From assembly GCF_003852315.1 (NCBI RefSeq), contig NZ_CP027762.1, positions 1,655,501 to 1,719,500 on the forward strand: 64,000 bases of DNA, in the 5' to 3' direction. The stretch comes from Pseudomonas sp. LBUM920. GTDB lineage: Bacteria > Pseudomonadota > Gammaproteobacteria > Pseudomonadales > Pseudomonadaceae. The position numbers were made by a program, and so were the translations under genes. Under the pieces are notes generated by a model. The model was not told the DNA's origin. It saw nothing but the letters and a program-made list of their open reading frames with translations, and made no database searches. Below are positions 34,881 to 43,933 of the stretch, piece after piece (the stretch's first letter is position 1; each line of letters opens with the position of its first letter).

Positions 34881-36251
34881 ATGAGTGATTTCGCCTGCCT
34901 GCAAGAAGCCCGATCTTTCCTTGAACAGCACCCGGACATCGAGATGTTCGAGCTGTTTATCCTCGACAACAACGGCGTGCCGCGCGGCAAATTGCTGCAC
35001 CGCGATGAGCTGCTGGCGGTGTACGAAAGTGGCCGGCCGTTGCCCAGCACCATCCTTGGCCTGACGATTAATGGCGACGACGTGGAAAACTCCGGGCTGG
35101 TGTGGGAAGTCGGTGACATCGACTGCCGCGCCTACCCGATCAGAGGGAGCCTGCAGCGCATGCCATGGCGCCTGATTCCCACGGCCGCCGTGCAAGTGAG
35201 CATGCACCCCACCGAGGGCATGCCCGCCACCGTGGCCGACCCGCGGCATTTGCTCGCCAAGGTCATCGACGGGCTGAAAGCCGACGGTTACTACCCGGTG
35301 ATGGCGGCGGAGCTGGAGTTTTACCTGCTCGACCAGAAACCCGACAGCAATGGCCGCCCACAACCGGCGCGGGATGTGGACGGCAATCGCCCGCGCTCGA
35401 CCCAGGTGTATGGCCTGCGCGAGCTGGAGCAGATCGAGCCGTTCCTTGCCGACCTTTATAGCGCGTGCAAACTGCAAGGCATTCCGGCGCGCACGGCAAT
35501 CTCCGAATATGCCCCAGGCCAGGTTGAAATCACTCTGGAGCATCGCGCCGATGCCTTGCAGGCCATGGACGAAGCCGTGCGCTACAAGCGCCTGGTCAAG
35601 GGCGTGGCGCATAAACACGGGATGACCGCCTGCTTCATGGCCAAGCCGTTCGACGACCTCGCGGGCACCGGCATGCACATGCACGTCAGCCTGGCGGATG
35701 CCCACGGCAATAACCTGTTCGCCAGTGAGGCCGCCGACGGCACGCCGCTGCTGCGTCAGGCCGTGGGCGGCATGCTAAGCACCTTGCTCGATTCGTTGCT
35801 GATGTTCTGCCCCAACGCCAACTCCTATCGCCGCTTCCAGACCAACAGCTACGCACCGCTGGCCGCCACCTGGGGCGTGGACAACCGCACCGTGAGCCTG
35901 CGCGTGCCGGGCGGGCCGGCCAATTCCCGACACATCGAGCACCGCATCTGCGGCGCCGACGCCAACCCTTACCTGGCTGCCGCCGCAATCCTGGCGGGTA
36001 TCCATCGCGGTATCCGTGAGCAACGCGATCCCGGCGCGCCGGTGGAAGGCAACGGCTACGCGCAGGCCAAACATTTGCTGCCCACCGACTGGCTCACGAC
36101 TCTGCGTGCGCTTGAAGGGTCAAGCTGGGCGCGGGATGCGTTTGGCACTGAATTCCTCGTCGTGTACCTGGCGGTCAAACGCGCCGAGTACCGGCAGTTC
36201 ATGGGCGAGGTAGGCGAGCAGGATTGGCGCTGGTATCTGCACCAGGCGTAA
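34881..36251 (+). CDS. Glutamine synthetase family ligase (gamma-glutamylpolyamine synthetase-like)
   Basis: 456 residues. The N-terminal beta-grasp part contains FELFILDNNGVPRGK. The catalytic domain has metal and substrate motifs AELEFYLLD, EYAPGQVEITLEH, GTGMHMHVSL and RVPGGPANSRHIEHRICGADANPYL. This places it in the PuuA/GlnA3 class that gamma-glutamylates polyamines or other amines, not the main GlnA (about 470 residues). Pseudomonads have several paralogues, so the amine is undetermined. No other puu genes are adjacent. The ATG at 34881 is chosen over one four codons earlier. Confidence 0.85.
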   Translation: MSDFACLQEARSFLEQHPDIEMFELFILDNNGVPRGKLLHRDELLAVYESGRPLPSTILGLTINGDDVENSGLVWEVGDIDCRAYPIRGSLQRMPWRLIPTAAVQVSMHPTEGMPATVADPRHLLAKVIDGLKADGYYPVMAAELEFYLLDQKPDSNGRPQPARDVDGNRPRSTQVYGLRELEQIEPFLADLYSACKLQGIPARTAISEYAPGQVEITLEHRADALQAMDEAVRYKRLVKGVAHKHGMTACFMAKPFDDLAGTGMHMHVSLADAHGNNLFASEAADGTPLLRQAVGGMLSTLLDSLLMFCPNANSYRRFQTNSYAPLAATWGVDNRTVSLRVPGGPANSRHIEHRICGADANPYLAAAAILAGIHRGIREQRDPGAPVEGNGYAQAKHLLPTDWLTTLRALEGSSWARDAFGTEFLVVYLAVKRAEYRQFMGEVGEQDWRWYLHQA

Positions 36252-36257
36252 TCCACC

Positions 36258-36335
36258 GTGGGAGCCGGGCTCGCCCGCGATAGCGGTATGTCAGCCAGTG
36301 ATGGGTTGCCTGGCCCACCGCCCTCGTAGCCTCGC
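36258..36335. repeat. Degenerate REP element
   Basis: One good core, GTGGGAGCCGGGCTCGCCCG, is followed by a decayed partner in which only ACCGCCCTCG near 36317-36326 is still recognisable. It lies just after the glutamine-synthetase-like gene. Confidence 0.6.
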
Positions 36336-36467
36336 TAAAGCTCGACAACGCCCACAATGGATTTTGGGTGTTGGGTGGCCGTGACGGCTTCGACCTTTTT
36401 TTCACGTTGCAGTGGGTAAGCTGCGGTTCAAGGTCGTTCACTACCGTTCCACACACATGAGCCCGTG

Positions 36468-37067
36468 ATGTCGTCACAACCACCTTCCTCCATCGAGATT
36501 GAGTTCACCGAGCGCTGTGACCGCGAGCATGCCAGGGTCTGCGGCGACACACGCCCGCCACGCCTGCGCCAGCGCGTGGCAGCGTGGCGCGATGAGCGGT
36601 TGGTGCGCCAGGCATTGAAAGTGGCTGGCGAACCTGGGCTGATCCTCGACCTGGCCTGCGGCTCCGGCCGGTTCTGGCCGGTGTTGGCAGAACACATCAA
36701 TCGCGTGATTCTGGCCTCCGACAACTCCCAGGCCATGCTCGACCATGCGCGCACTCATCACCCGGCAGCACTGCTCAAACGTGTCAAAACCTTCCAGGGG
36801 TCAGCGTTTTCCATCGGCTTGTCGGCCAATGCGGTGGACTGCATTTTCTGCATGGAACTGTTTCGCCATGTACCCAGCAGTGAAGGGCGTTTGGCGCTGC
36901 TGCGCGAGTTCCATCGGGTCAGCCGCGACACCGTGATCGTTTCCGTGGACGCACCTGCGCCTGTCGAGGGCGAGTTTCGCCAGGCCGGTTTCAAAATACT
37001 CAACCATCAGGAATTCCTGCCGGGCTCCAAGCTATGGCGGGTTTACGTATTGCGTAAGAGAAGCTAA
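36468..37067 (+). CDS. Class I SAM-dependent methyltransferase
   Basis: 199 residues. Motif I (LILDLACGSGRFWPVL, about 59-74) and the acidic ILASDNSQAML (motif II) are clear, then VDCIFCMELFRHVPSSEGRLALLREFHRV as motif III. This is a Rossmann-like methyltransferase. The substrate is not predictable from this part alone. It lies upstream of rnd on the same strand, with 122 bases between them. Confidence 0.8.
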   Translation: MSSQPPSSIEIEFTERCDREHARVCGDTRPPRLRQRVAAWRDERLVRQALKVAGEPGLILDLACGSGRFWPVLAEHINRVILASDNSQAMLDHARTHHPAALLKRVKTFQGSAFSIGLSANAVDCIFCMELFRHVPSSEGRLALLREFHRVSRDTVIVSVDAPAPVEGEFRQAGFKILNHQEFLPGSKLWRVYVLRKRS

Positions 37068-37189
37068 CTCCCGCCTGTCGGACTATTCTTCCTCTCTTGT
37101 CGGAGTTTTCATGAAGGCGTGTGCACTGCGGATGCTCGCAAGCGTCTTTCGCGATATATACTGCGCGCCATTCTTCAAGGGAGAGCCGT

Positions 37190-38323
37190 GTGGCCATCGA
37201 TATTCACTGGATCTGCGACAACGATAGCCTCGGCCAGCATTGCGCCGAATGGCAGCAGTTGCCATTCGTCGCCCTCGACACCGAATTCATGCGGGTCGAC
37301 ACCTTTTACCCCATTGCCGGGCTGATCCAGATCGGCGATGGCGTACGCGCTTACCTGATCGACCCTCTGACCATCGACAATTGGCAACCCTTGGCCGCCT
37401 TGCTGGAAAACCCGGCGGTGATCAAGGTGGTGCACGCGTGCAGCGAAGACCTGGAAGTGTTGCTGCGCCTGACCGGCAGCCTGCCGGTGCCGTTGTTCGA
37501 CACCCAATTGGCGGCGGCTTACCTGAACCTCGGTTTCTCCATGGGCTATTCGCGCCTGGTGCAGGCCGTGCTGGATATCGAGTTGCCCAAGGGTGAAACC
37601 CGCTCGGACTGGCTGCAGCGGCCGTTGTCCGAGACCCAGGTGAGCTACGCCGCCGAAGACGCGGTGCACTTGGCCGAGGTCTACATCCGCCTGCGTCCGC
37701 AGCTCTCAGACGACAAATACGCCTGGGTGCTGGAAGACGGCGCCGAGTTGGTGGCCAACCTGCGTCGCGAAGTCGACCCGTACGAGGTGTACCGCGACGC
37801 CAAGCTTGCGTGGAAACTGTCCCGCGCCCAGCTCGCCGTATTGCGTGAACTGTGCGCCTGGCGCGAGCAGCAGGCCCGTGCCCGCGACCTGCCGCGCAAC
37901 CGCATCATTCGCGAACACTCGTTGTGGCCCCTGGCCAAATCCCAGCCGGACAACCTCGCCGCGCTGGGCAAAATCGAAGACATGCACCCGCGCACCGTGC
38001 GTCAGGACGGCCAGTTTCTGCTGGACCTGATCAAGCGCGCCGCCAGCGTGCCCATGGACCAATGGCCACCGGCTGTTGCCGAGCCGCTGCCGGTGGACGC
38101 CGCCACGCTGATCAAGCATCTGCGGGCCTTGGGCCAGGCCGAAGCCGAACGCCTGGACATGGCGCCGGAACTGATGCTGCGCAAGAAAACCCTCGAAGCC
38201 CTGGTCAAGAGTGGCTACCCCGATGGGCCTTATACATTGCCAGACTCGCTGCGTGGCTGGCGCCGCGAGTTGATGGGCCAGGCGCTGCTCGACAGCCTGG
38301 CCACTGCCGGAGAACAGCCTTGA
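37190..38323 (+). CDS. rnd: Ribonuclease D
   Basis: 377 residues. 3'-5' exoribonuclease that trims tRNA precursors and other stable RNAs. DEDD motifs: Exo I in FVALDTEFMR (about 28-37), Exo II in VVHACSEDLEVLL and Exo III in SYAAEDAVHLAEVY. HRDC domains follow, with AKLAWKLSRAQLAVLRELCAWRE and RNRIIREHSLWPLAKSQP. It starts with GTG; AAGGGAG lies just ahead. TTGA overlap with ycgL downstream matches the order in other pseudomonads. Confidence 0.93.
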   Translation: MAIDIHWICDNDSLGQHCAEWQQLPFVALDTEFMRVDTFYPIAGLIQIGDGVRAYLIDPLTIDNWQPLAALLENPAVIKVVHACSEDLEVLLRLTGSLPVPLFDTQLAAAYLNLGFSMGYSRLVQAVLDIELPKGETRSDWLQRPLSETQVSYAAEDAVHLAEVYIRLRPQLSDDKYAWVLEDGAELVANLRREVDPYEVYRDAKLAWKLSRAQLAVLRELCAWREQQARARDLPRNRIIREHSLWPLAKSQPDNLAALGKIEDMHPRTVRQDGQFLLDLIKRAASVPMDQWPPAVAEPLPVDAATLIKHLRALGQAEAERLDMAPELMLRKKTLEALVKSGYPDGPYTLPDSLRGWRRELMGQALLDSLATAGEQP

Positions 38324-38613
38324 AACGTATTTGCTCCATCTACCGCAGCTTGAAAAAAGACGGAATGTACCTCTACGTGCTCAAAAGCGACGCGCTGGAG
38401 CGTGTGCCGGAACCGTTGATGGCGGCCTTCGGCAAGGCCCATCTGGCGTTCGAGATGATCCTGACGCCGGAGCGCAAGCTGTCCCGCGAGGACATCACCG
38501 TGGTTCTGGAAAACCTCGACAAGCAGGGCTACCACCTGCAAATGCCACCGGCCGAGGATGAGTACATCGAGCACTTGCCCGAAGAGCTGCTGCGCCGCAA
38601 CGACCCGATGTGA
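38320..38613 (+). CDS. ycgL: YcgL domain protein
   Basis: 97 residues beginning KRICSIYRSLKKDGMYLYV and ending EHLPEELLRRNDPM, which is diagnostic of the YcgL family (UPF0745), a small alpha/beta protein of unknown function often encoded next to rnd. It starts with TTG overlapping the rnd stop (TTGA), with GGAG ahead inside rnd, so its translation is coupled to rnd. The unusual start codon is supported by the family N-terminus. Confidence 0.9.
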   Translation: MKRICSIYRSLKKDGMYLYVLKSDALERVPEPLMAAFGKAHLAFEMILTPERKLSREDITVVLENLDKQGYHLQMPPAEDEYIEHLPEELLRRNDPM

Positions 38614-38620
38614 TCGGTCA

Positions 38621-38637
38621 GTGCCCGAACCGGGCAC
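38621..38637 (+). terminator. Hairpin after rnd-ycgL, possible terminator
   Basis: GTGCCCG (38621-38627) and CGGGCAC (38631-38637) form a 7-bp stem with a 3-base loop, eight bases after the ycgL stop. The following CTTCTTC tail is poor in T, so efficiency is doubtful. Confidence 0.45.
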
Positions 38638-38719
38638 CTTCTTCAATGCAAACGTATTCGTTGGCGGTGGCCGTAAGGATGCGGGCGGCCGTCTGCAGTG
38701 TTTTTGAAAGGTTTGAACC

Positions 38720-39652
38720 ATGCGTGTTCTGATTGCTGAACAGGATTACCCGCTCTACGCCCAATTGCTGGGTGACGCCGCGCCGGACGTCGAAGTGCTG
38801 ACCAGCGGCGACTCGGCCGAACTGTCGCGCCTGGCCGCCGATTGCCCGGTATGGCTTGGCCAGCCGGATCTGCTCGCCACCCTGTTGCGCCAAGGCCACC
38901 AGCCGCAATGGCTGCAATCGACCTGGGCGGGCATCACGCCGCTGCTGGCCGATGGCTTGCCACGCGACTATCGCCTGACCCGTGCGGTGGGCATTTTTGG
39001 CCAGGTCATGGCCGAATTTGTGCTCACCTACATGCTCGGCCACGAGCGCGAAGTGCTCGCGCGGCTGGTCAGCCAGGTTGAGCGCAAGTGGGACAACCGC
39101 ATGGGCCAGAGCCTGGCCGGGCGCAAGGCGCTGATCGTCGGCACGGGCGATATCGGCCAGAGCGTTGCCGATTTTCTGCTGCCGTTTGGCGTCAAGCTGT
39201 ACGGCATCGCCAGCACCGCACGTGAGCAGGCGCCGTTTATCGAAGTGGCCGGGCTGGATCAACTGGGCCGCCTGGTGGGCGAGGTGGACTACGTGATCAA
39301 CCTGCTGCCCAACACGCCAAACACGCATGACTTGTACGATGCGGCGTTGTTCAAGCAATTCAAACCGACCGGCTTGTTTATCAACGTTGGCCGCGGCGTG
39401 GCCGTGGTCGATGCTGACCTGGTCGAGGCGCTGAAAGAAGGGCACCTGGCCGGTGCGGTGATCGACGTGTGCCGCCAGGAACCGCTGCCGCAACGCCATC
39501 CGTTCTGGACTGCGTGGGGACTGCTGCTGACCGGGCACAGCTCGGCACCAACCTCGCCGGGGATGATGGTGGAGTTGTTTGTGCACAATCTACGGGCGTA
39601 TCAAGCCAAGCAAGCGTTACGCGGAGAAGTGAGCTTCGAACGCGGTTATTAA
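38720..39652 (+). CDS. D-2-hydroxyacid dehydrogenase family protein
   Basis: 310 residues. Rossmann motif GTGDIGQSVADFLL (about 142-155). The catalytic triad is visible: Arg in INVGRGVAVVD, Glu in VCRQEPLPQRHPFW and His in LTGHSSAPTSP. The GHSSAP variant belongs to the GhrA/2-ketoacid reductase-like branch that reduces glyoxylate or hydroxypyruvate. The substrate is not determinable. It has its own ribosome-binding site and is followed by a REP doublet. Confidence 0.88.
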   Translation: MRVLIAEQDYPLYAQLLGDAAPDVEVLTSGDSAELSRLAADCPVWLGQPDLLATLLRQGHQPQWLQSTWAGITPLLADGLPRDYRLTRAVGIFGQVMAEFVLTYMLGHEREVLARLVSQVERKWDNRMGQSLAGRKALIVGTGDIGQSVADFLLPFGVKLYGIASTAREQAPFIEVAGLDQLGRLVGEVDYVINLLPNTPNTHDLYDAALFKQFKPTGLFINVGRGVAVVDADLVEALKEGHLAGAVIDVCRQEPLPQRHPFWTAWGLLLTGHSSAPTSPGMMVELFVHNLRAYQAKQALRGEVSFERGY

Positions 39653-39653
39653 G

Positions 39654-39740
39654 GTGCGAGCGGGCTTGCCCGCGATAGCAGCGTGTCAGTCAAGGAGGCC
39701 GTGACTGACCGTGCGCTATCGCGGGCAAGCCCGCTTCCAC
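39654..39740. repeat. REP doublet (REPIN)
   Basis: Inverted cores GAGCGGGCTTGCCCGCGATA and TATCGCGGGCAAGCCCGCTT flank a short spacer between two convergent genes. Confidence 0.85.
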
Positions 39741-39758
39741 AGGGGATATCAGCAAGGC

Positions 39759-40343
39759 TTACAGGCTGAAATCGCCTTCGGACACCAGCTCGCTCAACGG
39801 CTTGCGTGGGCTTGGCGCTTCACGGCCCTGCAAGTACTCGGGCAGGCTCGACTTGTCGCCCAGCTTGCCCACGGCCACCGCCGCGTGCAGTGCATAGCCT
39901 TGGGGAATCTTCAGTTCTTTGCGGGTCAGTTCCTGATCGAAACCGGCCATGCCGTGGGTGTGCCAGCCGCTCAGGCTGGCTTGCAGCGCCAGGTGGCCCC
40001 AGGCTGAACCGGTGTCAAAGGTGTGCCACAGCGCCGGGGTTTCTTCGCTGGCGCCGGGGGCGGTGAAGTCGGTTTTTGACGCGATGATCACCAAGGCCGA
40101 CGCATGCTGCGCCCAGGCACGGTTGAATTCATTCAGCAGGCCCAGGTAGCGTTCCCAATCCGGCGTGTCACGCCGCGCGTAGAGAAAACGCCAAGGTTGC
40201 GAGTTATAGGCCGATGGCGCCCAGCGTGCGGCCTCGAAAAAGCTCAGCAGGGTGTCTGTCGGGATGCTCTCGCCGGTAAAGGCGCGAGGCGACCAGCGTT
40301 CGGTAAATTGGGTGTGGATCGGGTAGTCGGCAACGCGTGTCAT
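39759..40343 (-). CDS. Nitroreductase family protein
   Basis: 194 residues of the FMN-dependent NfsB/FRase-like fold. FTERWSPRAFTGE near the N-terminus and ARWAPSAYNSQPWRFLYA are the FMN-contacting motifs, and SAWGHLALQASLSGWHTH is typical of the mid-helix. Members reduce nitro compounds or other electrophiles using NAD(P)H; the natural substrate is unknown. The start at 40343 is preceded by AGGAA. The longer open frame upstream is not supported. Confidence 0.85.
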   Translation of the reverse strand: MTRVADYPIHTQFTERWSPRAFTGESIPTDTLLSFFEAARWAPSAYNSQPWRFLYARRDTPDWERYLGLLNEFNRAWAQHASALVIIASKTDFTAPGASEETPALWHTFDTGSAWGHLALQASLSGWHTHGMAGFDQELTRKELKIPQGYALHAAVAVGKLGDKSSLPEYLQGREAPSPRKPLSELVSEGDFSL

Positions 40344-40496
40344 GGGCAGTTCCTGAGGTGCGATTCGGCGTTCAAAGCTACTGCGCGCCCACTGGACTGA
40401 CAAGTGTTGTTACACCGCCAGTCGTAAGCGCTTGGCCCCAGGGGCCTTGGGCACTAGACTGGCGGCCTTTTCACCGACCGATACTGATGTAGAGCC

Positions 40497-40946
40497 ATGG
40501 CCGCTAAAGTCGAACCTTTCTGGATACGCAAAACCCTTGAACACCTCGACCAGGAGGAGTGGGAGTCGTTGTGCGACGGCTGTGGCCTGTGCTGCCTGCA
40601 AAAGCTTGAGGACGAGGAGGACAACAGCGTTTATTACACGCGCATTGCCTGCAAACTGCTCGACCTGAACACCTGCCAGTGCACCGATTACCCCAACCGC
40701 CGCGCCTCGGTGCCCGACTGCATCCAGCTCACGCCGGGCCAGGCCGACCAGTTCAAGTGGCTACCGCCAACCTGCGGCTACCGCCTGGTCAGCGAGCGCA
40801 AGGACCTGCCGCTGTGGCACCACCTGGTCTGCGGCGACCGCGATGCCGTGCACCACGAACGCATTTCCCAGTCCGGTCGCATGCTCGCCGAAGGCAGCGT
40901 GCCCGAAGACGACTGGGAGGATTACCTGATCTTCCGCGCAGGCTGA
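40497..40946 (+). CDS. YcgN family cysteine-cluster protein
   Basis: 149 residues. The cluster LCDGCGLCCLQKL (about 26-38) together with further cysteines in RIACKLLDLNTCQCTDYPNR identifies the YcgN/UPF0260 family, a putative zinc- or iron-binding cluster protein of unknown function. The ATG at 40497 matches the family start (KVEPFWIRKTLEHL). A putative M61-like protein follows after 13 bases and is probably co-transcribed. Confidence 0.9.
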   Translation: MAAKVEPFWIRKTLEHLDQEEWESLCDGCGLCCLQKLEDEEDNSVYYTRIACKLLDLNTCQCTDYPNRRASVPDCIQLTPGQADQFKWLPPTCGYRLVSERKDLPLWHHLVCGDRDAVHHERISQSGRMLAEGSVPEDDWEDYLIFRAG

Positions 40947-40959
40947 AAAAGGAGTGTGT

Positions 40960-42180
40960 ATGACGGTGGCAACCAAGCTGGCGGCCTCTTGTGTGTTGCT
41001 GGCGCTGAGCCTGCCCGCGTGGTGCGCGAAGAAAGTCGACCTCGACTACCACGTCAAACTGCTGCCCCAGAGTGATCAAGCCGAGGTGCGTGTGAGCCTG
41101 TCCCAAGGCTCGGCGGTGCGCAGCCTGAATTTCGACCTGGGCCGCGACGGTGATTACAGCGACTTCAAGGCCGATGGCCAGTGGAAGGTCACCGGCACCC
41201 ATGGCCTGTGGCAACCCAGCGCCGACAAGGCCAGCCTGAGCTACCGGGTACGCCTGACCCACGCGCGCAAACCTGGCGTGTATGAAGCGCGGATGACGCC
41301 CAGTTGGGCGTTGTTCCGAGGCGAAGACCTGGTGCCGGCTGCGCGGCTCGACCAGCAGGACGGCGTCGAGCTGGTCTCGCGCCTGGTGTTCGAGTTGCCG
41401 GCAGGCTGGAAAAGCGTCGAAACCGCCTGGCCGCGCATCGGCAAGCACAAATTCCGCATCGACAATGTTTCCCGCCTGTTCGACCGCCCTACCGGCTGGA
41501 TGCTCGCCGGCACCCTCGGCAGCCGCCGCGTGCGCCTGGGCGAAACCGAGGTCACCGTGGCCTCGCCCAAAGGCCAGGCCATGCGCCGCATGGACGTGCT
41601 AACGCTGCTGACCTTCGTCTGGCCTCAAGTGGAGGCCGCGTTCCCGCGCCACCCGGCCAAGCTGCTGGTGGTGGGCGCCAGCGACCCGATGCGCCGTGGC
41701 GTATTTGCGTCGCGCGACTCGATCTACCTCAACAGCCGCACGCCGCTGGTCAGCGAGAACGGCAGCAGCGCGTTGATCCGTGAGGTGGTGCAGGCGATCG
41801 GGCGCTTCAACGATCACGACACCAGTGACTGGATCAGCGAAGGGCTTGGCGAGTATTACGCCATCGAGCTGCTGCACCGCGCGGGCGGGATCACCGATGA
41901 GCGGTATGCCGCGATTCAGGCGCGCTTGAGCAAAGAGGGCAAGGACGTGACCACATTGCGTGGCGACCACGTCAACGGCGCGACCGTCGCGAGGGCGGTG
42001 GTGGTGTTGCAGGAGTTGGACCGCGAGATTCGCGTGAAAACCCACAACAAGCGCTCGCTGGATGACCTTGCGCAGGCGGTGATGCGCGCGAACAGCATAA
42101 CGACGGCGGAGTTTGTGCAGTTGGCCGACAGTGTGATCGGTGAGTCGTCGGTGGTGCTGGATAGCAAATTATTGCGCTGA
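40960..42180 (+). CDS. Exported M61-like protein with degenerate active site
   Basis: 406 residues with a signal peptide (KLAASCVLLALSLPAWC). The N-terminal half is beta-rich. The C-terminal half resembles the gluzincin fold of M61/M1 peptidases: SALIREVVQAIGRFND sits where HExxH would be, followed by WISEGLGEYYAIELL with the usual downstream Glu. Both zinc histidines are missing, so it is probably a non-catalytic relative. A strong AAAAGGAG site precedes the ATG. It follows the YcgN-like gene within 13 bases. Confidence 0.65.
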   Translation: MTVATKLAASCVLLALSLPAWCAKKVDLDYHVKLLPQSDQAEVRVSLSQGSAVRSLNFDLGRDGDYSDFKADGQWKVTGTHGLWQPSADKASLSYRVRLTHARKPGVYEARMTPSWALFRGEDLVPAARLDQQDGVELVSRLVFELPAGWKSVETAWPRIGKHKFRIDNVSRLFDRPTGWMLAGTLGSRRVRLGETEVTVASPKGQAMRRMDVLTLLTFVWPQVEAAFPRHPAKLLVVGASDPMRRGVFASRDSIYLNSRTPLVSENGSSALIREVVQAIGRFNDHDTSDWISEGLGEYYAIELLHRAGGITDERYAAIQARLSKEGKDVTTLRGDHVNGATVARAVVVLQELDREIRVKTHNKRSLDDLAQAVMRANSITTAEFVQLADSVIGESSVVLDSKLLR

Positions 42181-42204
42181 GCTTAGGCCATACACAAAGC
42201 AAAA

Positions 42205-42296
42205 ATGCGGGAGCGGGCGTGCTCGCGAATACGGTGTGTCAGCCAAATACTTGGCGACTGATTCACCGCTTTCGCGAGCACGCCCGCTCCCACATT
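42205..42296. repeat. REP doublet (REPIN)
   Basis: Inverted cores GCGGGAGCGGGCGTGCTCGC and GCGAGCACGCCCGCTCCCAC. The central GGGCGTGC replaces GGGCTTGC in both arms, a compensated pair of changes. Confidence 0.85.
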
Positions 42297-42323
42297 TAGC
42301 TCTCCAATAGGTGGAGAGGGGCG

Positions 42324-42674
42324 TCAGCCAGTGGTTTTGGTGGCTTTTTCAGCGGCGACTTCGGCCTTGGTCTTCAGGTTTTTCAGCTCTTCGCCCGCGC
42401 GCTCGATTTTGGTACGCACGCTGTTCATTTCCTGGCGGCCCTGTTCCAGCTTGTCTTTGAGCGAGCTGCGCCCGGTGACGCCGCGCACCAGCGCCACGCC
42501 ACCAATGGCCACCTGGATGAGCCCGAAGATCCCGCCACGGCGCAGGCCTTTGCCAACCATCATCACGCCACCGGCCACCGAGCCAATGCGCTCCCAGCCG
42601 TGCACGTTTTGAGGCGGTTGCGTTTCAAACGGCGTGTGCTCGATGATAGGTCGCAGGATTTTGCTGTCGCTCAT
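42324..42674 (-). CDS. Small membrane protein with C-terminal coiled coil (DUF2892-like)
   Basis: 116 residues. After a polar start, the segment ERIGSVAGGVMMVGKGLRRG and then IFGLIQVAIGGVALVRGVTG form two short Gly-rich hydrophobic helices like those of the DUF2892/YgaP-type membrane domain. The rest (about 72-116) is a charged Lys/Glu coiled coil (KLEQGRQEMNSVRTKIERAG). Function unknown. The start at 42674 gives the clean N-terminus MSDSKILRP. Confidence 0.65.
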   Translation of the reverse strand: MSDSKILRPIIEHTPFETQPPQNVHGWERIGSVAGGVMMVGKGLRRGGIFGLIQVAIGGVALVRGVTGRSSLKDKLEQGRQEMNSVRTKIERAGEELKNLKTKAEVAAEKATKTTG

Positions 42675-42741
42675 GATCTGTCTCCAACAAGGCAAGTGAT
42701 ATGTAGCTGACTGCCTGCAGGCGCCGGATGTTCCCAAAAAA

Positions 42742-43209
42742 TCAGTACTTGGGGCCCGAGCGGGTGTTGTTGCCCTTGGCCAGGCGATCGTAGAGCACCA
42801 CGTTGACCGTGGCGGCGAGGTTCATGCAGCCGGTGGTCGGGATGTACACCACGTCTTCACACCAGTCGCGAATCTCTTTGTCCAGCGAGCCGTCTTCGGG
42901 GCCGAAGATGTACAACGCGCGATCAGGATGGGTGTATTCGGGCAGCGGGCGGGCGCCTTCGACCAGCTCCACGGCGACCGGGATGCAACCCAGCGGCAGG
43001 ATTTTTTTCAGGTCGTCGATGCCGATCAGCGGAATGTCGTGATGGACCTTCTTGGTGTCGGTGATGAAATCCCGTGCGCGCTCGTAACGCACGCCGGTGT
43101 AGAACACCGAGGCCACGCCGTAGCAGCCGGCGGCACGCATCACCGAACCGACGTTTTCGGGGGATTTGGGGTTATACAGACCGATGCAGCTGTAGCGTTT
43201 ATTGCCCAC
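42742..43209 (-). CDS. RNA methyltransferase, TrmH/SpoU family
   Basis: 155 residues, about the size of a bare SPOUT domain. Motifs: LYNPKSPENVGSVMRAAGCYG (motif 1 with the conserved Asn and Arg), ALYIFGPEDGSLDKEI (motif 2) and VYIPTTGCMNLAATVNVVLYDR (motif 3, the trefoil knot). It would 2'-O-methylate a tRNA or rRNA; the target is not identified. Starts at GTG. Confidence 0.88.
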   Translation of the reverse strand: MGNKRYSCIGLYNPKSPENVGSVMRAAGCYGVASVFYTGVRYERARDFITDTKKVHHDIPLIGIDDLKKILPLGCIPVAVELVEGARPLPEYTHPDRALYIFGPEDGSLDKEIRDWCEDVVYIPTTGCMNLAATVNVVLYDRLAKGNNTRSGPKY

Positions 43210-43295
43210 GGGGAAGGGTGCCTTGGAGAAAAACGGCGATTATACGGGGAATGCTCCGGCTGCGGTCAGTCGCGAGTTGGGTGCCGTTACAGCGG

Positions 43296-43382
43296 CCGCC
43301 TTCGCGAGCAAGCCCGCTCCCCCATTCGACCGCATTTCAAAGCATGTACGCGGACAAATGTGGGAACGGGCATGCCCGTGAA
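43296..43382. repeat. Two REP units in outward (reversed) arrangement
   Basis: A core TCGCGAGCAAGCCCGCTCCC (43301-43320) comes first and a degenerate forward core TGTGGGAACGGGCATGCCCG follows at about 43360. The order is opposite to the other doublets in the window. They could be the abutting halves of two REPINs after loss of the outer halves. Confidence 0.6.
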
Positions 43383-43407
43383 GAGGCCATGACAGGCAGC
43401 GACGATT

Positions 43408-43785
43408 TCAGTCGTCTTTTTTCATCAACCCAGCCAACGCCGCAAACGGGTTGTGCGTGGCCTTGGCGATCGTCGGGCTGCTGGTGGAGCCTTCGCCGAA
43501 GTACTGCTGGTCGGTGTAGCGTGAGTGTTCGTTGTCGTGGCAATACAGGCACAGCAACTCCCAGTTGGAACCGTCCTGGGGGTTGTCATCATGGTTGTGG
43601 TTGCGATGGTGCACGGTCAGTTCGCTCAAGCGCTTGCCGGCAAATTCACGCGCGCAGCGGCCACACACGTGCGGGTACATCTTCAAGGCTTTGTCGCGAT
43701 AGCCCATTTCCCGGTCGCGCTGGGCATCGGCGAGGATGCGGTCCAGCTTGGCGGTGTGGGAGGGCGGGTTGGTCGAGCTCATCAT
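43408..43785 (-). CDS. HNH nuclease family protein, YajD-like
   Basis: 125 residues. CGRCAREF and CLYCHDNEH supply two Cys pairs for a zinc site, and LTVHHRNHNHDDNPQDGSNW is the beta-beta-alpha-metal HNH core with the catalytic His. This matches the short YajD family, widespread and of unknown cellular role. The preceding ATG codon pair leaves a choice of start (43785 or 43782). Confidence 0.88.
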   Translation of the reverse strand: MMSSTNPPSHTAKLDRILADAQRDREMGYRDKALKMYPHVCGRCAREFAGKRLSELTVHHRNHNHDDNPQDGSNWELLCLYCHDNEHSRYTDQQYFGEGSTSSPTIAKATHNPFAALAGLMKKDD

Positions 43786-43933
43786 GGCTCCTGGCTATTT
43801 GGGGGTTCACGGATAAGGTTGATTCTAGCCGCTTGCGGGGTAAATGACTGCTGGCTTTTTCAGCTGCGGTACAGCCTGCCGGCGGCAATCGTTTGTAGTA
43901 TCGGCTCACTTCATTCTCAAGGATCTGAAACCA

